Assembly (NCBI GenBank): GCA_963807675.1
Contig: CAWECP010000013.1
Coordinates: 1-64,000 of the forward strand
DNA length: 64,000 nt
Reading direction: 5' to 3'
Source: Bog-473 sp963807675
GTDB taxonomy: Bacteria > Actinomycetota > Acidimicrobiia > Acidimicrobiales > RAAP-2
The notes beneath the pieces are model-generated. The model had not been told where the DNA came from. It ran no database searches and saw only the letters and a list, made by a program, of their open reading frames with translations. Numbering within the stretch: the stretch's first letter is position 1; each line of letters begins with the position of its first letter. Of this stretch, positions 8,538-17,379 are shown one piece after another. A program made the translations under genes and the position numbers.

Positions 8538-10013
8538 GACAGGGAGCGTAATCAGCTCGATCGCCAGCGCTCAAACGCGCCACGACGCTCGGGTGAACGG
8601 GGCTGCTCAGCGTGATGGCCGTTGGCCTGGTACTTCGAGGTTGTCGACGCGAAGCGTCATTGTGAGCTGTTGAGCGATGCCGCGCGATGGGCTACGACTT
8701 CGCGACGCTGCCGCTCCTGACTGCGTACCGCTGAGCAGACGATGGCAACCATGGTCAGAGGACATGGTCTCAAGGTGACCCTCCCGATACCAAGCGCCAC
8801 GGCTTGGCCCGTGGGTCAGGCGGGTGGCCACTCGGTCCGCCCCGTGCCGGAGTGGTGTTCCTGCATCAGTCGTGCAATAACTTCGGACTGGATTGGCGCA
8901 CCAATCCCGATAGGAAGCGGAGCGAAGCCCTGCTCTGCGCATACCCTTACGACACCGGACCTGCCAGCGTCCGAGACCGAACCTGAAGCCCTCGGGTGAT
9001 GAGGTCCCTTGGTTCACCACACGCCTTCCCGTGCTCGCGAGTCCGCGACAACGCGCTGGCCGGCAGGCGGATCTCGATCATGCTCTCCCGAGGGATGCCT
9101 TGCAGTGTGAGGCCCGCGCCGAGCCGCGTCGACCCACATGTAGAAGACAAATGCAGGTCAGGGGCGTCCGCCCACAGTACCGCGCCTCGAAATGGAGCAC
9201 CGAGGTGGGCCAACCCTTCAAACTCAGCGCGGACGTTTTTTCTGCGGGCCGGCGGCGCTTTGCGGACGACACAACGAGCTTCGCGATTTGGCCCCGCTTC
9301 GTTCGCGAAACTGACACCGGCGACCAGGCGCGGGCCGCAGCAAGTGCGGATGCCGGCCACCTTCGCTATGGTCGCCTTCTGTAGAGGGGTGCCTCGCTGA
9401 AGGCAGGAGACGTGCAGAGACAACATCACCCTGTTGTGAGAAGCAGCGCGGTTGGTCGCTGGGCCGTGGTCTGTCCCGAGTGCCAGCGAGGCCAGGAGGC
9501 CGTTCCGATCGGGATTGGGATGCCGCTGGAATCCAAACAGGTCGCAGAGCTCCTCCGGGCGAACCATGCCGGCGTCGGCCGGCCGCGCACTCAGGTCCCG
9601 AGGAACCTGGCCAGCGCGTAGAGGCGCCAGGCCTCTTGCGAGGCCCCCAACGATGTCAGGCCTGAGCTGTGCGGCCTCACCTCGTACCCGAGCCGTCACG
9701 TCGTGAGGCGGGGCCGTTTCGCGTAAAGACCCGCGGAAAGAAACCTGGTCTTCACGCTCCACACAGCTGGTGTTCAGAAGCGCGACTTACGGTGCTCTCG
9801 CACGGCCGACGTCCCCGCCTCCCATCCCCCCCGGGGGGACGGGGCCGGCCGTGGCCGGGAACCGAGGGCTGCGGTCGAACAGGCACCGAGGCGAACGTGA
9901 TGGCTGCATGCAGGTGCTGTATTGCAGAGTCCGCACCTGCCGACCCCGGGGGTGGCCTATCGTCCCAGGTCTAGAGGTCGGAACTGCCATTCGGGTCGAC
10001 GCGACCTCGTGGC
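8538..10013. other. Long region with no recognisable gene
   Basis: Nearly 1.5 kb contains only overlapping open frames on both strands (for example a 271-codon frame at 8947-9762 minus and a 134-codon frame at 8996-9400 plus). None shows family motifs, a ribosome-binding site or domain pattern. The stretch around 9820-9845 holds a C7/G6 palindrome (CCCCCCCGGGGGG) flanked by C- and G-rich sequence. It could be a decayed mobile element, a structured RNA locus or the eroded 3' flank of the secreted protein at 10014. Confidence 0.4.
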
Positions 10014-11492
10014 CTAAAAGCCCGTGGCCGCAATAATCGCTCCGTTGAGGTGTGTACCCGACATGCCTCCATCGTTGGGTGCATCACCGAAGTGGTCCAC
10101 GGTCCCATTCGCCGACGTGATCCAGTAACCACTTCCGTCCGAGGTGGTGAAGATCGACGTGGCCGGATTCAGTCCTCCGAATGCGCCTTCGGCGCCGCCG
10201 AAGTTTCCAGCATCGCCGTAAGAAGCGACGAGACCATTGGCGAAGAGGATCCAATAGCCGCCTCCGTCGGGTGTACGAACGGCCGAAGTGACCGGCACGT
10301 TCTGGGGCCCAGGTTCCCCGTAGTTGGGGGCATCTCCGAACGGATACACGTCGCCGGTCGCCGTCACCAACCAGTATCCGTTGCCAGAAGCGTCAGGCAT
10401 TACCGCGACCCCTGCTCCCGAACAGCCGCCAATGCCCGGGCACGAGCCCTCAAACTTGGCGTCACCGAATGCGAACACGCCACCGTCGGAGGCCACCATG
10501 AAGTAGCCACCGTCGTCGGCAGTTGGCACCATGCCAACGACGGGGGCGTTGAGGCTATTCGGCAGGCCCGAGCCAGCCGGATTGAGCCCGAGCCCGGGAA
10601 TGGAACCGTAGAACTGAGTATCGCCGAAGCTGAAGACTCCACCGTCGGAGGCGTCGAGCCAGTAGCCCCCCTCGTCTTGGGTCGGGACGATGCCGACGAC
10701 GGGTCTTTGCAGGACGGTGCCGCCCATCGAACCGTAGAACTGGGCCGAGCCGAAGCTGAAGATCCCGCCATCCGACCCCACCAGCCAATAACCATGTGTC
10801 GGGGTCGGATTGGTTGCTTGGCCGTCCACCGTGAGGTTGGAGTACTCCAACGACGTACCTGGCGTCAGGTGACCGACGAAAAAGCCGGTCTGGCCAGAGA
10901 AGGGCGCATTGGAAGGCAGTGTTGCTTGGCCGCCCCACGTCGGGTCGCCCCACGTCGGCTGCGCGCCGCTGGTCCAGACGACGAACTGCACGAGGTCACC
11001 TGTGATCTGAGCGCACATGTTGAGCGGCCATGTCGCTGAAGAAGACGGAAGGCCACTGACGGTAGACGTGCCGAACTCGGTGAACGCTGGGTAGTCAGCC
11101 GTGTTCCACGTATCGAAGTCGAACTGGTTCCTCGGGCTTCCGCCGCTGCTGAACACGTTCTCGGTGACGGTAACTGCCTGGTTGCCGCCGTCCGCGATGC
11201 GCATTGCGATGCCCGGCTGGTCGAGGTCCTGGCCGCCACTGAATGTTGCGCACGCGGACGTGTTCGATTCGATGCTCCCAGAGGACGCCCAAAACAACTC
11301 TCGGTCGTTCGCTCCCGACGTTGACGGCGCAGTCACGGTCACCGTGCCGTTCAAGTACGAGTAGGTGTAGGCCGTGCCGTCGGCCGTCACCTGGAACCGA
11401 GGTGCGAGAGCGGTCGCTGAACCTGCCGGCTGGCATACCAACAGGACGCCGCACAGACAGAACAGGAGAACGATGAGTCGATATGACTTCAC
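10014..11492 (-). CDS. Secreted protein with six propeller-like GYWL/FGDA repeats
   Basis: From GTG 11492 the protein begins with a signal peptide (VKSYRLIVLLFCLCGVLLVC, cleavage near GSATA). A Thr/Ser-rich beta-domain of about 250 residues follows. The C-terminal 230 residues carry six repeats of about 40 residues: GYWLVGSDGGIFSFGSAQFY, GYWLDASDGGVFSFGDTQFY, GYFMVASDGGVFAFGDAKFE, GYWLVTATGDVYPFGDAPNY, and two weaker copies (GYWILFANGLVASYGDA, GYWITSANGTVDHFGDA). Six similar beta-rich units suggest a six-bladed propeller, which is inference. The product should be exported. A paralogue with the same six-repeat C-terminus lies at 19857-22103. The repeat is common in Acidimicrobiia exported proteins; its ligand is unknown. 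The N-terminal domain differs between the two, so the repeats look like a shared module. Confidence 0.82.
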   Translation of the reverse strand: MKSYRLIVLLFCLCGVLLVCQPAGSATALAPRFQVTADGTAYTYSYLNGTVTVTAPSTSGANDRELFWASSGSIESNTSACATFSGGQDLDQPGIAMRIADGGNQAVTVTENVFSSGGSPRNQFDFDTWNTADYPAFTEFGTSTVSGLPSSSATWPLNMCAQITGDLVQFVVWTSGAQPTWGDPTWGGQATLPSNAPFSGQTGFFVGHLTPGTSLEYSNLTVDGQATNPTPTHGYWLVGSDGGIFSFGSAQFYGSMGGTVLQRPVVGIVPTQDEGGYWLDASDGGVFSFGDTQFYGSIPGLGLNPAGSGLPNSLNAPVVGMVPTADDGGYFMVASDGGVFAFGDAKFEGSCPGIGGCSGAGVAVMPDASGNGYWLVTATGDVYPFGDAPNYGEPGPQNVPVTSAVRTPDGGGYWILFANGLVASYGDAGNFGGAEGAFGGLNPATSIFTTSDGSGYWITSANGTVDHFGDAPNDGGMSGTHLNGAIIAATGF

Positions 11493-12007
11493 TCCGTCAT
11501 CCACCTGCGTTGGCACGAAGTCAGGTCCTGGAGGAAACCAATACCAGTTGAACCAGGCCTGCGAAGTCCCCCAAGAGCCAACGCTCGATTCCTGGGCAAG
11601 GACGCTTCTACCGCCTGTGCGAAGTCCATCGGTCTCAGTTGCTCCCACGTTCCGCCTAGACCAAAGGTGGCTTGCCGTTTCCAATGTTTGAAACAGCCTA
11701 CAGCCACAGGATTGATGTGACTGGACATGAGATTCCATGTAGATCGACCCGTGGGGCCTCGCCGCAAGATCAGGAGCAGGATTTCACTTGCCTGTTGAAA
11801 GATCCCATTTGTCGTGCCGGATCACGGAGCCCAGAGGCGGAAGTCCCTCGGTGCGAGCATCATCCTGATCTGCTTCACTCACGCTCGGATCGAGGCGTCT
11901 ATTAGCGGTCGAGACAACGTCAGCTCGTGCTCTATGTGGACTCGGTCGGCCGACACCTCAATGAGTCACTGAGCGGCCGAGACGGATTGGCGTCGCACCG
12001 ATGTCGA
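11493..12007. other. Intergenic region, nothing recognised
   Basis: This is about 500 bases between two leftward genes. It must hold the promoter of the secreted repeat protein. I see no coding pattern, tRNA or strong hairpin. The short open frames lack ribosome-binding sites. Confidence 0.4.
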
Positions 12008-12694
12008 TCAGGTGTTACCCGTGACCCCCGTGTCTCCGCTGCCACCGGTGTTCCCAGAGGTCGTCGTGGTCGTTGGCGGCAACGTCGTCGTGGTCGCGGT
12101 GGTCGTTGGCGGCACCGTGGTCGGTGGTGGCACCGTGGGGGTTGTCGTCGTACGGGTTATCGTCGTACGGGTTGTCGTCGTGCGGGTCGTAGTGGTCGTT
12201 GGCGTGGTCACCGGCACCGTCGTCGTGGGCGCTGCATCAAGAATCGGCGTCAACGGAGCTGGAGCTGAACTGGCCGTTGTGCCGTGCGTCGTCGTCGCAG
12301 CGCTCGTCGTCGGCTGCGTCGAACTCGTCAGCACCTTCAGCAGAGAGCCACTTGACAACGAAACCCCCGGTGCAGTTACAGTCGGAGCGGTCGTCGTAGA
12401 GGTGGACGGCACCACGGCCGTCGTCGTGGTGAGCACTTGCGGTATGAACAGCTGGTTCACTGGGGCAGCTGGGTCGGCCAACGTCGGGTCTGACGCGGGG
12501 TGCCGTGAGAGAGCCGCAAATATCAACGCCGCCAGCACACATCCAACGAAGGCCAGCGTGATGTTGCGTGCCTTGTGTGGTTTGTCCTCCGGCCACGGAT
12601 GACCCTCGCGGTAGTTCTTCATGAGGCCGAAAGCGATCGCCGCGAACGGCGATACGACAAGAAGCACGGCCGCGACGACAAGTAAACCCTTCAA
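12008..12694 (-). CDS. Thr-rich membrane protein of unknown function
   Basis: This 228-residue protein has two predicted transmembrane helices, LLVVAAVLLVVSPFAAIAFG (about 4-23) and ITLAFVGCVLAALIFAALS (about 45-63). They are separated by a short hydrophilic loop (MKNYREGHPWPEDKPHKARN). A C-terminal tail of about 150 residues is dominated by Thr, Pro, Ser and Ala (runs such as TTTTTRTTTTRTT and PPTTVPPTTT). Such tails are usually extracellular, extended and possibly O-mannosylated in actinobacteria. The two-helix head resembles small actinobacterial membrane proteins without a named function. The encoding DNA is strongly repetitive (CGT/GGT runs on the plus strand) because of the Thr/Val-type codons. 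Confidence 0.75.
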   Translation of the reverse strand: MKGLLVVAAVLLVVSPFAAIAFGLMKNYREGHPWPEDKPHKARNITLAFVGCVLAALIFAALSRHPASDPTLADPAAPVNQLFIPQVLTTTTAVVPSTSTTTAPTVTAPGVSLSSGSLLKVLTSSTQPTTSAATTTHGTTASSAPAPLTPILDAAPTTTVPVTTPTTTTTRTTTTRTTITRTTTTPTVPPPTTVPPTTTATTTTLPPTTTTTSGNTGGSGDTGVTGNT

Positions 12695-13200
12695 TCGGTC
12701 ACCAACCCATCCCAGCGTTTCGGCTCCCGCAAATGCTCTCTCACAACGTCCTCACGTTTCGCCGTCATGTGCATCCGCTGAACTTTGTCGTCGTCGTTGT
12801 CAAGGACAAGCGGTGCGACAAATGGGACCACCCGGGACCGGACCGCCGCCCTGAAGGAGGCCACACTTCGACCGTTGGGTCCTGGGTCAACTGGGGGTGC
12901 ATTACGCCAGTCTGGCGCGCGACCCCGAGGCGCGTTTCGGCTCTCCCTCAGCAGCAACGGTGGACTCCCCGTTCGGAAACCCTCAGGCACCGCTTCAGAG
13001 TCCCTGCCTGGGATTTTGGGCGACGCCGGTCCCTTTATCCTGTTGAACGGAGGCGGATGTGCCGCGGGCATCCGAAATGGGGCTCGGGGTGAAGCCCACC
13101 CCCGGACACGAAGGTCTTCGTGTCCGGGGCGCCACTTCGAAGGCACCGAGCTCGAGGCGGTCGCCTGCCGCTTGCGCTCCCTCTGGCCCTTCCGTCGGCG
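12695..13200. other. Intergenic region with one strong palindrome
   Basis: About 500 bases lie between the Thr-rich protein gene and the end of the LysR gene. The only clear structure is the perfect 14-base inverted repeat at 13100-13129. No gene is supported. Confidence 0.4.
13100..13129 (-). terminator. Perfect 14-bp hairpin downstream of the LysR gene
   Basis: CCCCGGACACGAAG and CTTCGTGTCCGGGG are exact reverse complements separated by two bases. The hairpin lies 72 bases beyond the LysR stop codon on its transcribed strand, so a terminator role is the simplest reading. No T run follows it, so it may instead be a protein-binding palindrome. Confidence 0.5.
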
Positions 13201-14127
13201 TCAAGACCTCTCATCGTTGGCCGGAGGCCAGTGCGGTTCGGAGGGAGGTGTTCGCCAACCACAGGTCGAGGCGTGATCGATCAGAGCCTGGGTGGCGCGA
13301 GCGACCATCGGCCGGGTGTCATCCATGCGGTGAACGAGCGTCCAGGTCCAGAGGGGCACCGGGGATCGGACAGGCCGACGCATCAACGTCGGTGGCATCG
13401 GCGCCGCGTGACGCTTCGGCGATTCGAGCACCGGCCGGCCCAAGCGCGCCACGTGGTCGAAGAAGGCAGGGCCAGCAATGCCGCCGTCGTCGATGTTTGT
13501 CATTGACGCTTGGTTCTCTTCCGCCAAGGCGGAGGCGTAACGGTTCCATGACAACCACGACGCTTCGTCCACATCGATGAGTACCGTGATCCCGGCTGCC
13601 GGCACGCTCTCGTGACGAGTCGCCGGATGGGTGCGTGGCATGACGGCTTCGAGTGGCTCGTACCACAAGAGGTGGGCGGCCAAGTTGAGCCGTTCGATCT
13701 CGGCCTCCTCAATCCAGGCGATGGCCAAGTCGAGGCTGCCTTCGGCCACCCGCGCCGCTTGGGTGTGTGAAGGGAGGATCCATTCGTCGACGCGGACCCG
13801 AGGGTCGTGGAGTGCCGCTGCCTCCGGGGGAAGCCAGCTCACATAACCCAGCCGCAGAGGTAGCTCCCCGCCTCCCTTGCGGGCGCGATCGAACGCGCGT
13901 GTAGCGGCGGCCAACACCTCTCGAGCGTCGGTCAGGAACTGGCTGCCGGCGGGCGTCAACTCGACGTGTCGGCGGTCGCGGACGAGGAGCTGGGTCCCAA
14001 GCTCACGTTCGAGATTGCTGATCTGCTGAGAGAGCGAAGGTCCCGCAAGGTGAAGGCGCTCTGCGGCGCGACCGAAATGCAGTTCCTCGGCGACGGCGAC
14101 GAAGTAGTTCAGTTGCCTTAGTTCCAC
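13201..14127 (-). CDS. LysR-family transcriptional regulator
   Basis: The protein starts at GTG 14127 with VELRQLNYFVAVAEELHFGR, followed by a canonical LysR winged HTH (AAERLHLAGPSLSQQISNLE, then RELGTQLLVRDRRHVELTPAG, residues about 18-65). It has a 200-residue effector-binding domain (LRLGYVSWLPPEAAALHD..., SLDLAIAWIEE...). LysR proteins usually regulate a divergent neighbour in response to a small molecule. Here the VOC/hydrolase genes start 205 bases away on the opposite strand and are the natural targets. The C-terminus is longer and more polar than usual. An upstream ATG (14169) is open but unneeded, as similarity begins exactly at the GTG. Confidence 0.92.
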   Translation of the reverse strand: MELRQLNYFVAVAEELHFGRAAERLHLAGPSLSQQISNLERELGTQLLVRDRRHVELTPAGSQFLTDAREVLAAATRAFDRARKGGGELPLRLGYVSWLPPEAAALHDPRVRVDEWILPSHTQAARVAEGSLDLAIAWIEEAEIERLNLAAHLLWYEPLEAVMPRTHPATRHESVPAAGITVLIDVDEASWLSWNRYASALAEENQASMTNIDDGGIAGPAFFDHVARLGRPVLESPKRHAAPMPPTLMRRPVRSPVPLWTWTLVHRMDDTRPMVARATQALIDHASTCGWRTPPSEPHWPPANDERS

Positions 14128-14331
14128 GCGGTCGATGGTACAGCTGGGGTGATAGGCGGGACCTACCACACTTTGATCATAAGTCGTGGACCCGAGACGG
14201 CGACAAGCGTTAACTGCAACGCAGGACCTTCGCCTTGCAGAGCGGAGGGTGAAGCTGAACTCCCGAAAGAAGCGATGTCATCCGAAGGCGTTGCGTCGGA
14301 GCCACCAAACCACAGAAAGCAAGAGAGAGCC

Positions 14332-14980
14332 ATGAGCACAACCGAAGTAGAGAACGTCACGATGAAGCTCGAAATCCATATCGTCCCCGTGACCGACGTC
14401 GACCGAGCCAAGGCGTTCTACGAGCAACTGGGCTGGAGGCTCGATGATGATGTCGCGCCGCTCGACGGGCTGCGCATCGTCCAGTTCACGCCTCCGGGTT
14501 CGGGGACCTCGATCACGTTCGGCCTTGGGCTCACAACGGCGGCGCCAGGCTCGACCCAGGGCGCGCTCGATCGTTTCCGACATCGAGGAGGCCCACGACG
14601 CTCTCCTCAAGCGTGGCATCGACGTGAGTGACGTGTGGCACGGCCCACCTTTCCCCGTCGAGGCACGCCAACCCGGCCCCGACCCCGAGCGCGCCAGCTA
14701 CGAGTCGTTCTGCTCCTTCCAGGACCCGGACGGCAATCTCTGGCTCGTTCAGGAGGTCACCACGCGGCTCCCAGGTCGGATCGACCCCACGGAAACTGGG
14801 TTCGCGTCCGCGGAAGACCTGCGGAACGCCCTCCAGCGTGCAGAGGCCGCCCATGTCGAGCACGAGAAGCGCACGGGACGGTCGCACCTCATTCACAGGT
14901 CGAGCGAAGACGACACCTGGCCCGCCTGGTACGCCTCCTACATGGTGGCGGAGCAGGCCGGGAGCGAGCTGCCGGCGTAA
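14332..14980 (+). CDS. VOC/glyoxalase-like protein, frameshifted
   Basis: From ATG 14332 the first part reads MSTTEVENVTMKLEIHIVPV and continues TDVDRAKAFYEQLGWRLD...FTPPGSGTSITFGLGLT. The frame is lost near 14555-14565 and continues in the next frame as ARSIVSDIEEAHDALLKRGI, then GPDPERASYESFCSFQDPDG, NLWLVQEVTTRLPGR. These are the paired beta-alpha-beta-beta-beta modules of a vicinal-oxygen-chelate protein; the metal site cannot be confirmed. A C-terminal extension of about 60 residues (AEDLRNALQRAEAAHVEHEK ... YASYMVAEQAG) follows. Removing one base restores a normal 215-residue protein. It is probably co-transcribed with the hydrolase at 15092 and controlled by the divergent LysR gene. 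Confidence 0.8.
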
Positions 14981-15091
14981 CCGATTTCGCGCCCAGCCCC
15001 GGCCGCAGCCGGCCCGGTGGTCGGGGCCGGGCGCATCCCTACTCGAATTTACGAACCGCGCGCAGCGGAACCCCAGAGATGGAGAGAAGCA

Positions 15092-15931
15092 ATGCCTTTT
15101 GTCACTGTCGGCACCGAGAACGATACCCCGATCGAGATCCATTACGAGGACCACGGGAGTGGTCACCCGATCGTTCTGATCCATGGGTATCCACTGGATG
15201 GCAATTCGTGGGAACGCCAGGAGCGAGATCTACTCGCCAATGGATATCGAGTGCTCACCTACGATCGCCGCGGCTTCGGCCGATCGAGTCAGCCGAGCTT
15301 CGGGTACGACTACGACACCTTCGCCGGCGATCTGAAGGTGCTGATGGAGCACCTCAATCTGCGCGACGTCGTCCTGGTCGGCTTCTCGATGGGAACCGGA
15401 GAAGTCGTCCGCTACCTCGCCACCTACGGTTCGGAGCGTGTGCGGAAGGCCGCCCTCTTCGGCGCCATCCCACCCTTCCTGCTCAAGACCGACGACAACC
15501 CCGAGGGCGTGGAGGGCAAGGTCTTCGCCGACATCGAGGCGGCGATCGTCACAGACCGGTATGCCTACTTCGAGAACTTCTTGAACAATTTCTACAACGT
15601 CGATGTCCTCGGCGGGACCCGGATCAGCGACCGGGCGTGGCAGGCGAGCTTCAACGTGGCGGCTGGCTGCTCACCTTTGGCAACGTACGCGTGCGTCGAC
15701 AGCTGGCTGACCGACTTCCGCACGGACCTGCCGAAGATCGACATCCCCGTGCTCGTCTTGCACGGCACCGAGGATCGCATCCTTCCGTTCGAAGCGACCT
15801 CAGCGCGACTTCCGGCGCTGATCGCCGACTGCCTGCTTGTCCCGGTCGAGGGCGGTCCGCACAACATCGGGTGGACCTACCCCGAGGAGGTCAACACGGC
15901 GCTTCTCACCTTCCTCAGTGAGGCGAGGTAG
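15092..15931 (+). CDS. Alpha/beta hydrolase, chloroperoxidase-like
   Basis: This 279-residue protein is typical of cofactor-free haloperoxidase/esterase-type alpha/beta hydrolases. It has the oxyanion-loop IVLIHGYPLDGNSWERQ, then VLTYDRRGFGRSSQP, the nucleophile elbow VLVGFSMGTGEV (Ser near residue 99), LVLHGTEDRILPFE with the acid Asp, and EGGPHNIGWTYPEEV with the catalytic His. A GGAGAGAAG ribosome-binding site precedes the ATG. The chemical role is probably ester or perhydrolysis; halogenation in this family is generally an artefact of peracid formation. It lies 111 bases after the VOC gene in a likely LysR-controlled operon. Confidence 0.9.
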   Translation: MPFVTVGTENDTPIEIHYEDHGSGHPIVLIHGYPLDGNSWERQERDLLANGYRVLTYDRRGFGRSSQPSFGYDYDTFAGDLKVLMEHLNLRDVVLVGFSMGTGEVVRYLATYGSERVRKAALFGAIPPFLLKTDDNPEGVEGKVFADIEAAIVTDRYAYFENFLNNFYNVDVLGGTRISDRAWQASFNVAAGCSPLATYACVDSWLTDFRTDLPKIDIPVLVLHGTEDRILPFEATSARLPALIADCLLVPVEGGPHNIGWTYPEEVNTALLTFLSEAR

Positions 15932-16190
15932 ACCTCGCTCCTTAGATATCTCATCAGGTGGGTGCGCTGCAACGCCCTGCTCTCCAACTCGTGAGATTGG
16001 CCGCGGCGCTGGACCAGGACGCATGAACTCGCTGTTCTCTGATCCTCCGCCGATCAGGACCCAGGACACGAGCGGCTTTCCGTCGATCTCCGCCGCTGCT
16101 GCTCGAGCGCACTCGGACACAGGTCCGGACATCTCCCCCGGCGGGGTCGTATATTGATGCCGTCCTTCGGGGATCGAAAGGGGGAACCTC

Positions 16191-16898
16191 GTGAAAGACG
16201 CTACGTTCGAACGCCTGGGCGCGGTAAGCGGTCTGTTATTCGTGGTGCTCGCTGTGCTTTCCGGTTTCATCTATCCGCAGCAGCCGCGGGTCGACTCCTC
16301 GCCGGCGACGACGTTGGCCTGGGTCACCGATCACAGGGTGGCCCTGCAAACGGGGATGATCTGCGACATTTTCGCGGCCGGAGTGCTGCTCTGGTTCGTC
16401 GCCTACTTGCACCGTGTGCTCCGGCGACGGGAAGACGGCACTGAGTCGTTGGCTCCGGTCGTCTTCGGTGCGGGCTTGGGCCTGGCGATCACGACCGCTC
16501 TGGCGGCGCTGCCCACGGCCGTACTCGCCTTCATGGTCGCCCAGCCTGGTGGCATAAGCGACCCATCCCTCGTCCGGATGCTGGGTGACCTGAACACGCT
16601 GTTCTTCTCGGTTACATCGGTGATGGCCGCTGTCTTCCTGGTGGGGTTGGGACTCGCCATGCTGGGCCGGGAGGTCGCCACCCCATGGATCGGATGGCTG
16701 AGCCTCGTCGTCGCGGCCTTCAACGGGCTCGCCGTCTGGATCGGGGTCACCTTCAGCAGCTACCACGGCAAAGGCTGGATGGTCGTGGGCTGGGGCGCTT
16801 ACATCGGCTTCCTTGTCGTCATGTTGCTCTTGATCGCATCCCTGCTGCGACACGCGCACGCCGCTGACGCGGTCGCCCCGTCGGTTGCCGTGTCATAG
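16191..16898 (+). CDS. Multi-pass membrane protein (DUF4386-like)
   Basis: This 235-residue protein has about six hydrophobic helices: GAVSGLLFVVLAVLSGFIYP, MICDIFAAGVLLWFVAYL, VVFGAGLGLAITTALAALPT, LFFSVTSVMAAVFLVGLGLA, IGWLSLVVAAFNGLAVWIGV and GWGAYIGFLVVMLLLIASLL. The layout resembles the DUF4386-type family of small integral membrane proteins, whose function is unknown. Translation starts at GTG 16191, after an AAAGGGGGA ribosome-binding site eight bases upstream. It has no obvious partners. Confidence 0.75.
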   Translation: MKDATFERLGAVSGLLFVVLAVLSGFIYPQQPRVDSSPATTLAWVTDHRVALQTGMICDIFAAGVLLWFVAYLHRVLRRREDGTESLAPVVFGAGLGLAITTALAALPTAVLAFMVAQPGGISDPSLVRMLGDLNTLFFSVTSVMAAVFLVGLGLAMLGREVATPWIGWLSLVVAAFNGLAVWIGVTFSSYHGKGWMVVGWGAYIGFLVVMLLLIASLLRHAHAADAVAPSVAVS

Positions 16899-17019
16899 AA
16901 GGTCGGGCTGTTCAATCGGGTGACGCAGCGTCGGACGGCCTGGTCGCAGCTGCCACCACCGGAGGAGAGATACTTGAGCAGGTCATCCATTCGTTGACGA
17001 AAAGAGTCCTGGAGCCGAT

Positions 17020-17340
17020 ATGGGCCAACGTGCCGACCAACCGAGGAAGCAGATGGTGGATCTCCTGCAGGGTCGACCCGGGTGGCGCCTCGAACCTCGG
17101 ACCACGCCTGGAGCGACGCCGCTTTGGTGCTTCGTCGATGGAGGGGTGATCGAGTTCTCGGTGACGGCGGAGAGGGACATGATCCGCCTCTACGTCATGG
17201 CGACCGACGAGGAGATCGTCTTCTCCGACGCCGAGCACCTCACGACCTGGCTGCAGACGCACAGGCCCGAGGCCATGCAGGAGGCGCCGATGCGGCCCGA
17301 CGGCAAGAAGAGGTTACGCAAGCTCTTCGAGTGGAGCTGA
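17020..17340 (+). CDS. Small soluble hypothetical protein
   Basis: This 106-residue protein is coherent, with a mixed alpha/beta pattern: WRLEPRTTPGATPLWCFVDG, VIEFSVTAERDMIRLYVMAT, DEEIVFSDAEHLTTWLQTHR, and a basic C-terminus (PDGKKRLRKLFEWS). I do not recognise a family. GGAG lies five bases before the ATG. It is followed 40 bases later by the convergent end of the DacA-like gene. Confidence 0.65.
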   Translation: MGQRADQPRKQMVDLLQGRPGWRLEPRTTPGATPLWCFVDGGVIEFSVTAERDMIRLYVMATDEEIVFSDAEHLTTWLQTHRPEAMQEAPMRPDGKKRLRKLFEWS

Positions 17341-17379
17341 TCGCGAACGACGCCAAAAGAGGCGAACGTACCCTCTCTC

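Noticed and set aside
8947..9400. Group II intron or reverse-transcriptase remnant
   Set aside because: I looked for a domain V-like hairpin and RT motifs and saw neither.
8947..9762. A 271-codon open frame on the minus strand
   Set aside because: No motif, no ribosome-binding site, and a frame of similar quality exists on the opposite strand. The composition is what GC-rich DNA gives by chance.
12090..12230. Repetitive GTCGTCG/GTGGTCG DNA that resembles a repeat array or CRISPR
   Set aside because: It is the codon pattern of the Thr-rich tail of the minus-strand membrane protein. Units are irregular and there are no spacers.
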